Made by a program: the position numbers and the translations under genes. From Bryobacteraceae bacterium (GTDB taxonomy: Bacteria > Acidobacteriota > Terriglobia > Bryobacterales > Bryobacteraceae): 35,446 bases of DNA. Numbering within the stretch: position 1 is the first letter of the stretch; every line of letters starts with the position of its first letter. Below are positions 9,910 to 18,238 of the stretch, in pieces. The DNA is taken from the NCBI GenBank assembly GCA_030041985.1, contig JASIAM010000304.1:1-35446 (forward strand). Reading direction: 5' to 3'. The notes below the pieces were generated by a model, which ran no database searches, was not told the origin of the DNA, and saw only the letters and a program-made list of their open reading frames with translations.

Positions 9910-11481
9910 ATGACTGCATTTTCACCATCCCCGCTGAACCAGGTTTTCCCCGCAGACTACAAGATTCGTCTGCTGCTGGTCGATGACAATCCGGACAACC
10001 TCATTTCGCTCGAAGCCATGCTTCACGGCATTACCGATGAGATGGTTCTGGCGCGCTCCGGCCGCGAAGCCCTGCGCCACGTTTTGGAGCACCAGGATTT
10101 CGCCGCTATTCTCCTGGATGTCAAGATGCCGGACATGGATGGTTTCGAAACGGCGGGACTGATCCGCTCGCGACGTCAAAATCGTAACACTCCCATCTTG
10201 TTTTTGACCGGCTTCCGCAACGATGAACAGCTCTTCCGCGGATATGACCTGGGCGCTGTCGATTTCCTGTTCAAGCCGGTGGTGCCCGAAATCCTGCGGT
10301 CCAAAGTGGCTGTGTTTGTCGAACTGGCGCGCACCAATCAGCTTCTGCGCAGACAGGCGGATACGCTGGCCAAGGCGGAACTCAAGTTCCGCTCTCTGCT
10401 CGAAGCTGCTCCCGATGCCATGCTCATCAGCCAGGCGGATGGCTCCATCGTGCTGGTGAACGCCCACATGCACGACTTGTTCGGGTATGAGCGCGGCGAA
10501 GTGCGCGGCCGGAATATCCGCATGCTGGTGCCTGGTTGGTCGTTTCCGTTCCTCCCGAGCGTTGCCTTGCGCTCCTCCAATGGCGCCGACGGAACGCCGG
10601 ATCTGTATGCGGTCCGTAAAGACGGCACGCGTTTCCCCATTGAAATCAGCCTGAGCCCGTTGCAAACCGAAGAGGGCCTGCTGATCACCAGCGTCATCCG
10701 TGATATCAGCGAGCGCCGCAAGGCCGAAGAGAAAATCCGCAGGCTCAACGCGGAGCTCGAGGAGCGCGTGGCCAGCCGCACCGCAGAGTTGATCCGCTCC
10801 AACGATGCTCTTCGCCAGTTTGCCTGGGCCGCCAGCCACGATTTGCAGGAACCCTTGCGCATGGTGGTTGCGTATTCGCAATGGCTCATGAAGAACCATG
10901 GCCATCAGCTTCAGGGAGACGCGCGCCAGTTTCTCGATTTCATCGTTACCGGCGGGGTCCGGATGAATAATCTTTTGGGCGCTCTGCGCGATTACATGCA
11001 AGTTACCGATTCCGGCGGCGAGGAATTGACCAAGACCGATGCCGAGGAATCCTTGCGGCTCGCTCTTTCCAACCTGCAGTCCAGCATCGAGGAATCGGGC
11101 GCGCGCATCACCTCCGAGCCGCTGCCGGCGGTGCTGTCCGTGCCCGTTTTGCTGGTGCAGGTATTTCAGAACTTGATTGCCAATGCCATCCGCTACGCCA
11201 AGCAAGCTGTCGCTCCTGAGATTCACATAAGCGCTGCGCCCAATGGTTTGGATTGGGCATTCGCGGTGCAGGATAATGGAATTGGGATCGCTCCGGAGTA
11301 TCACGAACGCGTGTTCGGCGTATTCAAGCGTCTGCACGCCGAGGGTACCGGAACCGGCATTGGCTTGGCGATTTCTAAGGCCGCGGTGGAGCGCTGGGGT
11401 GGGCGTATCTGGGTGGATTCGCAGCTAGGTGAGGGCGCTACCTTTCGATTCACGGTACCTTATCCGAAGGGAGTTAGATGA
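9910..11481 (+). CDS. Receiver-PAS-histidine kinase (phytochrome-kinase-like)
   Basis: A 523-residue soluble protein. An N-terminal receiver (about 15-135) has acidic pocket VDDNPDN and acceptor Asp70 in LLDVKMPDMDG. A PAS domain follows (about 150-270; LEAAPDAMLI to RKDGTRFPIEIS), then a coiled coil. HisKA carries His310 in ASHDLQEPLRMV, the form typical of bacteriophytochrome-type kinases. The HATPase has FQNLIANAIRYA, DNGIGI and GTGIGLAISK. ATG 9910 is chosen over GTG 9904 because the latter lies inside a heptamer array. No good Shine-Dalgarno is visible. The last 4 nt overlap the start of a lone receiver (ATGA), the usual pairing for this kinase class with an Rcp1-like regulator. The N-terminal receiver may take phosphate from the giant kinase (inference). 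Confidence 0.88.
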   Translation: MTAFSPSPLNQVFPADYKIRLLLVDDNPDNLISLEAMLHGITDEMVLARSGREALRHVLEHQDFAAILLDVKMPDMDGFETAGLIRSRRQNRNTPILFLTGFRNDEQLFRGYDLGAVDFLFKPVVPEILRSKVAVFVELARTNQLLRRQADTLAKAELKFRSLLEAAPDAMLISQADGSIVLVNAHMHDLFGYERGEVRGRNIRMLVPGWSFPFLPSVALRSSNGADGTPDLYAVRKDGTRFPIEISLSPLQTEEGLLITSVIRDISERRKAEEKIRRLNAELEERVASRTAELIRSNDALRQFAWAASHDLQEPLRMVVAYSQWLMKNHGHQLQGDARQFLDFIVTGGVRMNNLLGALRDYMQVTDSGGEELTKTDAEESLRLALSNLQSSIEESGARITSEPLPAVLSVPVLLVQVFQNLIANAIRYAKQAVAPEIHISAAPNGLDWAFAVQDNGIGIAPEYHERVFGVFKRLHAEGTGTGIGLAISKAAVERWGGRIWVDSQLGEGATFRFTVPYPKGVR

Positions 11482-11918
11482 CTGTAATTTGTTCCCGCCT
11501 CGTTTTGATTGAAGATAATCCCGCCGATGTCCTCCTGATTCGTGAGGCTATCCGCGAACGAGGGCTGGCTGTAGATTTGATTTCTTACCCGGACGGCCCC
11601 GAAGCTATTTCCGGTCTGGACGATCCCAGCAGTCCGCTTCCCGATGCCATTCTCATGGACCTGAATCTGCCCAAAGGCGAAGGCATGAATGTGATCAAAA
11701 CGCTCCGCGCCTCCGAGCGTCTGCGCAATGTGCCGCTCGCCATTCTCACTTCGTCCCAATCTCCGCGCGACCTCGAGCAGGCCCAGCGGCTCCGCGTGAA
11801 GTCGTACATTCACAAGCCATCTACTCTCGATGAGTTCCTGACTACCGTGGGCAATGCGGTCTCAGAACTGCTCGGTAAGGCATCTCGTTCCGGCGGAGTT
11901 GGCGCGCCACTGCTATAG
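11478..11918 (+). CDS. Single-domain response regulator (Rcp1/CheY-like)
   Basis: A 146-residue stand-alone receiver. The acidic pocket is IEDNPAD, the acceptor is Asp61 in ILMDLNLPKGEG, the beta4 strand is LAILTSS, and the beta5 Lys is in YIHKPST. No output domain follows. The ATG overlaps the stop of the upstream kinase as ATGA, so the two are probably translationally coupled and form a kinase-regulator pair. The Asp-Leu-Asn-Leu-Pro form of the active site is typical of regulators paired with phytochrome-like kinases. The downstream target is unknown; single-domain receivers act by protein contact or as phosphate shuttles. Confidence 0.9.
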   Translation: MTVICSRLVLIEDNPADVLLIREAIRERGLAVDLISYPDGPEAISGLDDPSSPLPDAILMDLNLPKGEGMNVIKTLRASERLRNVPLAILTSSQSPRDLEQAQRLRVKSYIHKPSTLDEFLTTVGNAVSELLGKASRSGGVGAPLL

Positions 11919-11967
11919 ATCTCAAGATGAAACTCGCGAAGCTGGTGATCCGATAACCACTGAAGAG

Positions 11968-13854
11968 ATGTTCGAGCGGGCCCTGGCCCATCTTCAGGCC
12001 GGGCGCCTGGCCGATGCCGCCCAAGTCTATCAGAAGATTCTGGAGCGCAAGCCCCGTGACGCCGATGCGATTTATTTCCTCGGAATCATCGCGCATCAGG
12101 CTGGCAAGCACAAAGAAGCGATCGAGCGTCTGGAGCGCGCTCTCGAAATCGTGCCCAATCAGGAGCGCTGCTATAACGTCCTGGGATTGTCGCAGATGGC
12201 TCTGGGGCGATCTGGCGAAGCAGAAGCCAGCCTGCGCCGCGCGATCGCTCTCAGCTCTCGCAGCGTGGCCGCGCATAGTAATCTCTGCGTTTTACTAAAA
12301 AGCCAGGACCGCATCCCGGAAGCGCTTCCCATCTATGAAAGGGTCCTTGCCCTCGATCCGCGCAATGCCGAATTGCACAGTGAGTTTGGCGATGCGCTCC
12401 AAACTCTTGGCCAGGTACCGCGTGCTATTGCGGCGTATGCCAAGGCGATCGAAATCGATCCCGGCCTCACGCGGGCCTGGTATGCCGCGGGATGTGCGGA
12501 GAACGCGCGCCGCGAGTATGTGTCGGCCTGTGGATGTTTTGAGAAAGCCTTGGCACAGATTCCGGATTGGCCGCAAGCCCTCCATAACTTCGGCCAGGCT
12601 CTCTATCGGCTCGGTGAGACTGATCGATCCCTTAATCTGTTCCGGCAGGCCGCGCGCGCGCCCGAACCGCAACTTCCGCTCGCGGCGATCGCTTCCGCCA
12701 TCCCGGCCAGCCCGTCCGCCACCAATCAGTCAATCCTCCAAGCTCGCCAGGCGTTCGCCCGAACATTACCGCCTCGCCGGGCTTTGGCGCCGCGCGCAAG
12801 GAACGATCGCTTGCGCGTCGGCTATCTCTCATCATTTTTCGCAGATCGCAACTGGATGAAGCCTGTTTGGGGCTTGATCAATCATCACGGCCACGAACAA
12901 TTCGATATACATCTGTTCTCCGATGGCCCGCAATCCGCCATTCAATTCGGTTATCAGAGCCGGGAAATCTTCCACGACATCAGCGCGCTTTCTAATGAAG
13001 ATGCCGCCTCTCTGATCCAGCGAACCGGCATCGATCTGCTGATCGACCTGAACGGCTACAGCGCCATGCGGCGTCTCCCGCTGATTGCGCTGCACCCTGC
13101 GCCGGTAGTCGCGGCATGGTTCAACATGTTCGCTACTTCGGGCATGGATGGTTATGACTATCTGATCGGCGACGAAACTGTGATCCCGCCCCCCGAAGAA
13201 CAGTTCTACACAGAGAAAATTTTGCGCGTGGAAGAGAGCTATCTCACCTTTGAAGTAAACTACCCCGTGCCTGAGGTCAGTCCCGCTCCATACCTGTCGA
13301 ATGGGTTCATCACCTTCGGCTGCCTGGCTCCGCTCTACAAGATCAATGCGGGTGTGATCGCTGCATGGAACCGGATTCTGGAGCAGGTACCGGACAGTAA
13401 GCTACTGCTTAAAAATGCACAGCTTGGTTCCTCGAAAAACCAACTGTATGTACAAAAGCTATTCCAAGATTCGAGCAGAGTCTTACTCGAAGGGCCTGCT
13501 GAACACTTCGAGTATTTAGAAACTTATAACCGGATCGATATAGCTCTGGATACATTTCCTTATAATGGCGGCACAACCACGTCCGAGGCGATCTGGCAAG
13601 GTGTCCCCGTAATTACGTTCACAGGCGATCGTTGGGTGTCGCGAACCAGCGCTTCGATTCTGCGCGCCGCGGGCTTGGAGGACTTTGTCGCACTTGATCC
13701 GGAGGGCTACATTTCTCGAGCAATTAGCATCTCTCCCGAAGCTTTCGCCGGTCTCCGCTCCAGCATGCGATCCCGCCTCCAAACTTCGCCCGTCTACAGC
13801 ACCAGCGAATTCGCCCGGCGTATGGAGCGGCTCTACCAGGACATTTGCCGTTGA
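11968..13854 (+). CDS. TPR-repeat O-GlcNAc-transferase-like glycosyltransferase (GT41/SPINDLY family)
   Basis: A 628-residue protein: about six to seven TPR repeats (1-235), a short linker, then a GT41-type catalytic region (about 285-628). Family signatures seen are LIDLNGYS, FGCLAPLYKINAGV, DTFPYNGGTTTSEA and GVPVITFTGDRWVSR, which match the sugar-nucleotide-binding half of O-GlcNAc transferases. No signal peptide, so it is cytosolic. Family members move GlcNAc, fucose or similar sugars onto Ser/Thr of proteins. The substrate here cannot be told. An in-frame ATG at 11854 would add 38 residues but overlap the upstream regulator by 65 nt; ATG 11968 is preferred because the TPR begins at once. 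Neither start has a clear Shine-Dalgarno. Confidence 0.85.
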   Translation: MFERALAHLQAGRLADAAQVYQKILERKPRDADAIYFLGIIAHQAGKHKEAIERLERALEIVPNQERCYNVLGLSQMALGRSGEAEASLRRAIALSSRSVAAHSNLCVLLKSQDRIPEALPIYERVLALDPRNAELHSEFGDALQTLGQVPRAIAAYAKAIEIDPGLTRAWYAAGCAENARREYVSACGCFEKALAQIPDWPQALHNFGQALYRLGETDRSLNLFRQAARAPEPQLPLAAIASAIPASPSATNQSILQARQAFARTLPPRRALAPRARNDRLRVGYLSSFFADRNWMKPVWGLINHHGHEQFDIHLFSDGPQSAIQFGYQSREIFHDISALSNEDAASLIQRTGIDLLIDLNGYSAMRRLPLIALHPAPVVAAWFNMFATSGMDGYDYLIGDETVIPPPEEQFYTEKILRVEESYLTFEVNYPVPEVSPAPYLSNGFITFGCLAPLYKINAGVIAAWNRILEQVPDSKLLLKNAQLGSSKNQLYVQKLFQDSSRVLLEGPAEHFEYLETYNRIDIALDTFPYNGGTTTSEAIWQGVPVITFTGDRWVSRTSASILRAAGLEDFVALDPEGYISRAISISPEAFAGLRSSMRSRLQTSPVYSTSEFARRMERLYQDICR

Positions 13855-14012
13855 CTCCTCTCAATGTAGCTCCTTCCACTATATTTCTTTCTCGCGTGTC
13901 TGTATAAACACCGCCAGCCAGTGACGGATCGTTGCTGTCAAGGGTTCCTGTTGCCTCATTGATATACCGCTGATATTCGGATGTAACACACAGCCGCTAC
14001 ACTTCCGTTTAA

Positions 14013-15017
14013 ATGAAACGAACGCTGTGTTTTGTCGTTGCCGCGCTGGGAGTGTGCGCCCATGCAGCGCAACTGGATTTTCTGAATCACAATCATCCCG
14101 TACTCGACGCACACAATTGTTATCCCTACGACGGCAAATGGACCGATCGTCTGGATCGCGCGCTCAGCACGGGCTTCCCCATTGGCATTGAGCAGGACAT
14201 CGCATGGGGCATCGATCCAGTGACAGGCAAGGGCCGCCCGGTTGTGACCCACACGCCCAAGACCACAGGCACTGAGCCCACATTGAAGGACCACTTCTTT
14301 GAACACGTTCGGCCCATCGTCGAAAAAGCTCTGAAAGAAAACGACCGTGCCCACTGGCCGCTGATTATTCTGCATTTCGATTTCAAGTCGGTCGATCCGG
14401 TTGTGCTACACGCGGTCTGGGATCTGCTCGGCGAATATCAGGATTGGATCACCACAGCGCCCCCAACCGATGACCCCCACGAGCTTGCACCCTTCGATCC
14501 GAAGCCGCTGCTCGTACTTACCGAAGACGCCGATATTCAGGACAAGATCTTCTTCCGCGATCTCCCCAAAGGCACGCGCTTACGGTTGTTCGGCTCCATG
14601 CCCACCGCGCGCATCGAAGCCTCTTCGCGTCAGGAGCGCCAGCATCTTGCCGCCACGCTTCCTCCGGAAAAGTTGCTCGTGGGCCGCCCCACCAACTTTC
14701 GCCGCTGGTGGAACAACTCATGGGACGAAGTCGAGGAAGGCGGCCAGACGAAAGCCGGCGAATGGACTCTTGCCACGGAAGCGCGTCTTCGCTCGCTCGT
14801 GAATTACGCCCATAGTCTCGGCTACTGGATTCGCTTCTACACGCTCGATGGCTTTGCGCCCGCTGACGGGCAGGGCTGGGGAGCGGGTTACAACTTCGGC
14901 AGTCCGGAGCGTGTTCGCGCACGTTGGAAAGCGGCCATCGATGCCGGAGTGGATCTCATCGCCACCGACCAGTACGAAGATCTACGTACCTTCATGCAAG
15001 AAAACGGAACAAAATGA
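14013..15017 (+). CDS. Secreted PLC/GDPD-like phosphodiesterase
   Basis: A 334-residue protein with a signal peptide (MKRTLCFVVAALGVCAHA, cleaved near 18). The rest fits the PLC-like TIM-barrel phosphodiesterase superfamily: an early catalytic pair His34-Asn35 in LDAHNCYPY, metal ligands Glu60 and Asp62 in GIEQDIAW, a second His80 in VVTHTP, the strand ILHFDFKS, and the late-barrel motif AGVDLIATDQYEDL. PI-PLC and glycerophosphodiester phosphodiesterases share this fold and split phosphodiester bonds of phospholipid head groups. I cannot tell which substrate class applies. The stop overlaps the ATG of the TonB receptor by 4 nt. The 158-bp gap upstream probably holds the operon promoter, but I see no convincing -35/-10 pair. 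Confidence 0.75.
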   Translation: MKRTLCFVVAALGVCAHAAQLDFLNHNHPVLDAHNCYPYDGKWTDRLDRALSTGFPIGIEQDIAWGIDPVTGKGRPVVTHTPKTTGTEPTLKDHFFEHVRPIVEKALKENDRAHWPLIILHFDFKSVDPVVLHAVWDLLGEYQDWITTAPPTDDPHELAPFDPKPLLVLTEDADIQDKIFFRDLPKGTRLRLFGSMPTARIEASSRQERQHLAATLPPEKLLVGRPTNFRRWWNNSWDEVEEGGQTKAGEWTLATEARLRSLVNYAHSLGYWIRFYTLDGFAPADGQGWGAGYNFGSPERVRARWKAAIDAGVDLIATDQYEDLRTFMQENGTK

Positions 15018-18000
15018 TCAAACGCCTCCTCTTTGCACTTCTAACGGCCACCTGCGCTCTCCTGGCGCAAACCGATTCCGGCTCGATCCGCGTGTTCGTG
15101 GCCGATTCTTCCGGCGCAGCCCTTTCCGATGCAATGCTGCGCCTGTCGAACACCGCGACCGGCATCGTGACCTCACGATCCACGGACGCGGATGGGTATG
15201 CCACCTTCGGTCCTATTTCAGGCGGCAGCTATACGCTCGACGTGGACAAAACCGGCTTCGGCGCCACACACGTTACGGATCTTTCTCTCGATGTCAACGA
15301 GAATAAGTTAGTGCGCGTTGCCTTGAAGGTCGCGGAAGTTTCCTCGACCATTGACGTCTCTGCGGCAGCCAACACCGTGCAATCCGAACAAGCTTCGCTC
15401 GGCCAGGTGGTCCAGGGCACTGTCGCTGTAGATCTGCCCCTCGCGGCTCGCCGCTACGCTCAGCTCGCACTGCTCGTGCCCGGAGCCACCGACAGCACGC
15501 TCGATAACACCACCACGCGCGGCGTGGGCTGGTTCACGGTCAATGGAAATTACCAGACGCAGAATAACTTTATCCTGGATGGAGTCGATAACAACCAGGG
15601 GACGAACAACGCACAGTCGCTGTCTTCACAGGTCGTAGCTCCGTCGCCGGATGCGATCGCCGAATTCAAGGTACAGACCAACAGCTACTCGGCCGAATTC
15701 GGCCGCTCCGCCGGCGCGGTTGTGAACGTGGTTCTCAAGTCAGGCACTAACCAGTTGCATGGCTCTGCCTGGTACTACAACCGCGATGCCCTGTTTGCCG
15801 CGAACGCGTGGGCCTCGAATCTCGCCGGAGCACCGAAATCCAATCTTTCGTGGAATCAGTTTGGCGGCACAGTCGGCGGTCCGATCGTAAAAAACAAAGT
15901 CTTTTACTTCGCCGACTACGAAGGCTTCCGCGAGGACTACAGTACACCATTCATCGAGACCGTTCCCACGGCGGCCGAACATCAGGGCATCTTCTATCGC
16001 ACGATCGACTATCCGGGCACGAAAACCCCTATCCCCAATAACACCATTCCGGATTCGCTCATGGATCCGATGGGCGTCAAGCTGATGGCGCTTTATCCTG
16101 CCGCGAATATCCTCGGCACCATCTCTTCCAGCGGTCAAACAATCAACAACTATTCGATCCAGGCGCCTAGCACAGAGCGGGATCACAAAGGCGACATCAA
16201 GGGCGATTACAATATCACCAACCAAGACGTCCTGTCGTTGCGCTTTAGCTACCTGCGCCAGGATATTTACAATGGCGCGATCTTCCCCGGCATCGCAGAC
16301 GGCGTAGGTAACCAGGGCGCTCAGTTCAATACCAACCAAAGCTACGGCGGAAGCTGGACCCGCATCATTACTCCTTCGATGATCAATGCTTTCCGCTTTG
16401 GCTATACCAGTACCAACGCCAATTTCAGCAACGCTTCCGTCAACGGCGAAGGAGCTGCCGCATTCGGCTTCCAGATTCCGAGCGTGGCCCTTCTGCCGTC
16501 CAATGGAGGCCTTCCCCTGATTAATCCAACCGGCTACAACAACCTTGGTACCCGTGGTTTCCGGCCCCAGTATCAGAAACCAAATCTCTACCAGGTGCTG
16601 GATAATCTCTCCTTGGTTCGCGGCACGCACAACATCCGCATCGGCTTCGAGACACGCCAGAAGAGCAACACGAACCTGAACTCCAACCGCACCGTGCCGG
16701 AGTACGATTTCAACGGCAACTTCACAGGCGAGGCTCTGGCCGACATGCTAACCGGTCAAGTCTATAACCTGACCGCCAACACCCAGGAGATTGAAACCAT
16801 CCTGCAGAAGGCCTATGCCGCCTACGTTCAGGACGACTGGAAAGTCGCGCAGAACCTGACGATAAATATGGGACTGCGCTGGGAATATGAAACGCCCTTC
16901 TACGGCGCCAACCCGTACCGGAACATCGGCTTTAATTTCCAGACCGGACAACTCATCTACAGCAACAACCCGGCCGACTATATGGTCCACCCCGACCACC
17001 GCGATTTCGGTCCGCGCTTCGGCCTCGCCTGGCAGGCTGTCCCCAATAAGCTGGTCTTGCGAGGAGGCTATGGCATCTTCTACTCGGGCGAAGACGTCTC
17101 GGGATCGGACGTCGATCTCGCCGCCAATCCCCCGCAGTTGATCTCCGTCAACCTGACAGAAGTCGGCAGCGGTCCCCCACCGCTAACGCTCTCGCAGCCG
17201 GTGCCGTCCAACATTTTCGATACTTATAACACCACCACAATCTCGCTCACTGCGCGCCAGCCGGATTACCACGCCGCGCTGATCGAGCAGTTCAACATCG
17301 CCCTGCAATACCAGTTGCCGCTCCAATCCACAGTTGAGTTCGCCTATGTCGGCAACCGTGGCTATCGTGAGTTTGCCGAAAACGCCGGCAATCAGGTTCC
17401 GTTCGGACTGGATGGCACTGTGGCCGCCAATCGCCCCTATCCTGATTGGAACAGCATCACGGTGGGATCCCAAGTGGCACGCTCCTGGTATAACGCGTTT
17501 CAATTCAAGTACGACAAGCGGTTGACAAAAGGCTGGTATGCGTTGTTCTCCTATACTTTCGCCAGCGCGATCGACGAAGCCGGCGCTTGGGGCGCCAACA
17601 CACAGCCGCAGATCGCCGCAGACTTCAATCTGGAGCAAGGCCCACAAGCACAGACGCCGCGGCACAGCAGCCTCGTCTTCTCAGATGTATATGAATTGCC
17701 CTTCGGCCGCGGCCGCTCTTTCGGAACGAGTTGGAATCGCGTCACCAATGCCATCCTCGGCGGTTGGCGTCTTGCGAATATCCTTACCTGGCACGACGGG
17801 TTGCCCCTCAACGTCACCTTGTCCTCTTCGGGTGTGAACCCAGCCAACAATCAGAATTACAAGTTCCTCTCGACCAACGGCGGAACGCTCCGACCGAATC
17901 TCGTAGGGAATCCGCAGACTGGCATCAGCCCCGAAGTCAACCGCAATGATTTTCTCAATACAGCCGGCTTCCAGGTACAGACACTGAACACACCCGGCGA

Positions 18001-18238
18001 CGCGAGCCGCGACGTCGCCCTCAGCCCCGGCTTCTTCAATCTGGATCTGAGCCTTGCCAAGCAGGCTTCCTTGACCGAGCGCATGGGCATGGAAGTGCGC
18101 TTCGAGGCTTTCAATTCGTTGAATCACACCAATTTCGGAAATCCGGGCACAACCTTCGGCACCTCCAGCTTTGGTGTGATCACGTCAACGGTTGGCAATA
18201 ACCGCATCGTTCAGATGGCAATCCGTCTGCGATTCTGA
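15014..18238 (+). CDS. TonB-dependent outer-membrane receptor with N-terminal carboxypeptidase-regulatory-like domain
   Basis: A 1,074-residue outer-membrane protein. Signal peptide 1-18 (MIKRLLFALLTATCALLA), then a CarboxypepD_reg-like Ig fold (about 22-105), a plug (about 120-240; DLPLAARRYAQLALLVPG, NNFILDGVDNNQGTN, YSAEFGRSAGAVVNVV) and a beta-barrel to the end. The last residue is Phe in MAIRLRF, the usual outer-membrane assembly signal. This is the Oar-like receptor type that is greatly expanded in Acidobacteriota. Substrates are rarely known. Here the position between two secreted phosphate-releasing enzymes suggests an organophosphate ligand or a product of it (inference). ATG 15014 forms ATGA with the upstream stop. 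A longer in-frame opening exists but would replace the signal peptide. The stop overlaps the phosphatase start by 1 nt. Confidence 0.9.
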   Translation: MIKRLLFALLTATCALLAQTDSGSIRVFVADSSGAALSDAMLRLSNTATGIVTSRSTDADGYATFGPISGGSYTLDVDKTGFGATHVTDLSLDVNENKLVRVALKVAEVSSTIDVSAAANTVQSEQASLGQVVQGTVAVDLPLAARRYAQLALLVPGATDSTLDNTTTRGVGWFTVNGNYQTQNNFILDGVDNNQGTNNAQSLSSQVVAPSPDAIAEFKVQTNSYSAEFGRSAGAVVNVVLKSGTNQLHGSAWYYNRDALFAANAWASNLAGAPKSNLSWNQFGGTVGGPIVKNKVFYFADYEGFREDYSTPFIETVPTAAEHQGIFYRTIDYPGTKTPIPNNTIPDSLMDPMGVKLMALYPAANILGTISSSGQTINNYSIQAPSTERDHKGDIKGDYNITNQDVLSLRFSYLRQDIYNGAIFPGIADGVGNQGAQFNTNQSYGGSWTRIITPSMINAFRFGYTSTNANFSNASVNGEGAAAFGFQIPSVALLPSNGGLPLINPTGYNNLGTRGFRPQYQKPNLYQVLDNLSLVRGTHNIRIGFETRQKSNTNLNSNRTVPEYDFNGNFTGEALADMLTGQVYNLTANTQEIETILQKAYAAYVQDDWKVAQNLTINMGLRWEYETPFYGANPYRNIGFNFQTGQLIYSNNPADYMVHPDHRDFGPRFGLAWQAVPNKLVLRGGYGIFYSGEDVSGSDVDLAANPPQLISVNLTEVGSGPPPLTLSQPVPSNIFDTYNTTTISLTARQPDYHAALIEQFNIALQYQLPLQSTVEFAYVGNRGYREFAENAGNQVPFGLDGTVAANRPYPDWNSITVGSQVARSWYNAFQFKYDKRLTKGWYALFSYTFASAIDEAGAWGANTQPQIAADFNLEQGPQAQTPRHSSLVFSDVYELPFGRGRSFGTSWNRVTNAILGGWRLANILTWHDGLPLNVTLSSSGVNPANNQNYKFLSTNGGTLRPNLVGNPQTGISPEVNRNDFLNTAGFQVQTLNTPGDASRDVALSPGFFNLDLSLAKQASLTERMGMEVRFEAFNSLNHTNFGNPGTTFGTSSFGVITSTVGNNRIVQMAIRLRF

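Noticed and set aside
9922-11337. Minus-strand opening of 471 codons opposite the receiver-PAS-kinase gene
   Set aside because: The plus strand has complete receiver, PAS and kinase motifs. The minus translation has no recognisable motif and is rich in His/Gln as expected for an antisense frame.
15740-16630. Minus-strand opening of 296 codons inside the TonB receptor gene
   Set aside because: It is antisense to well-conserved plug and barrel sequence, and no family features are seen.
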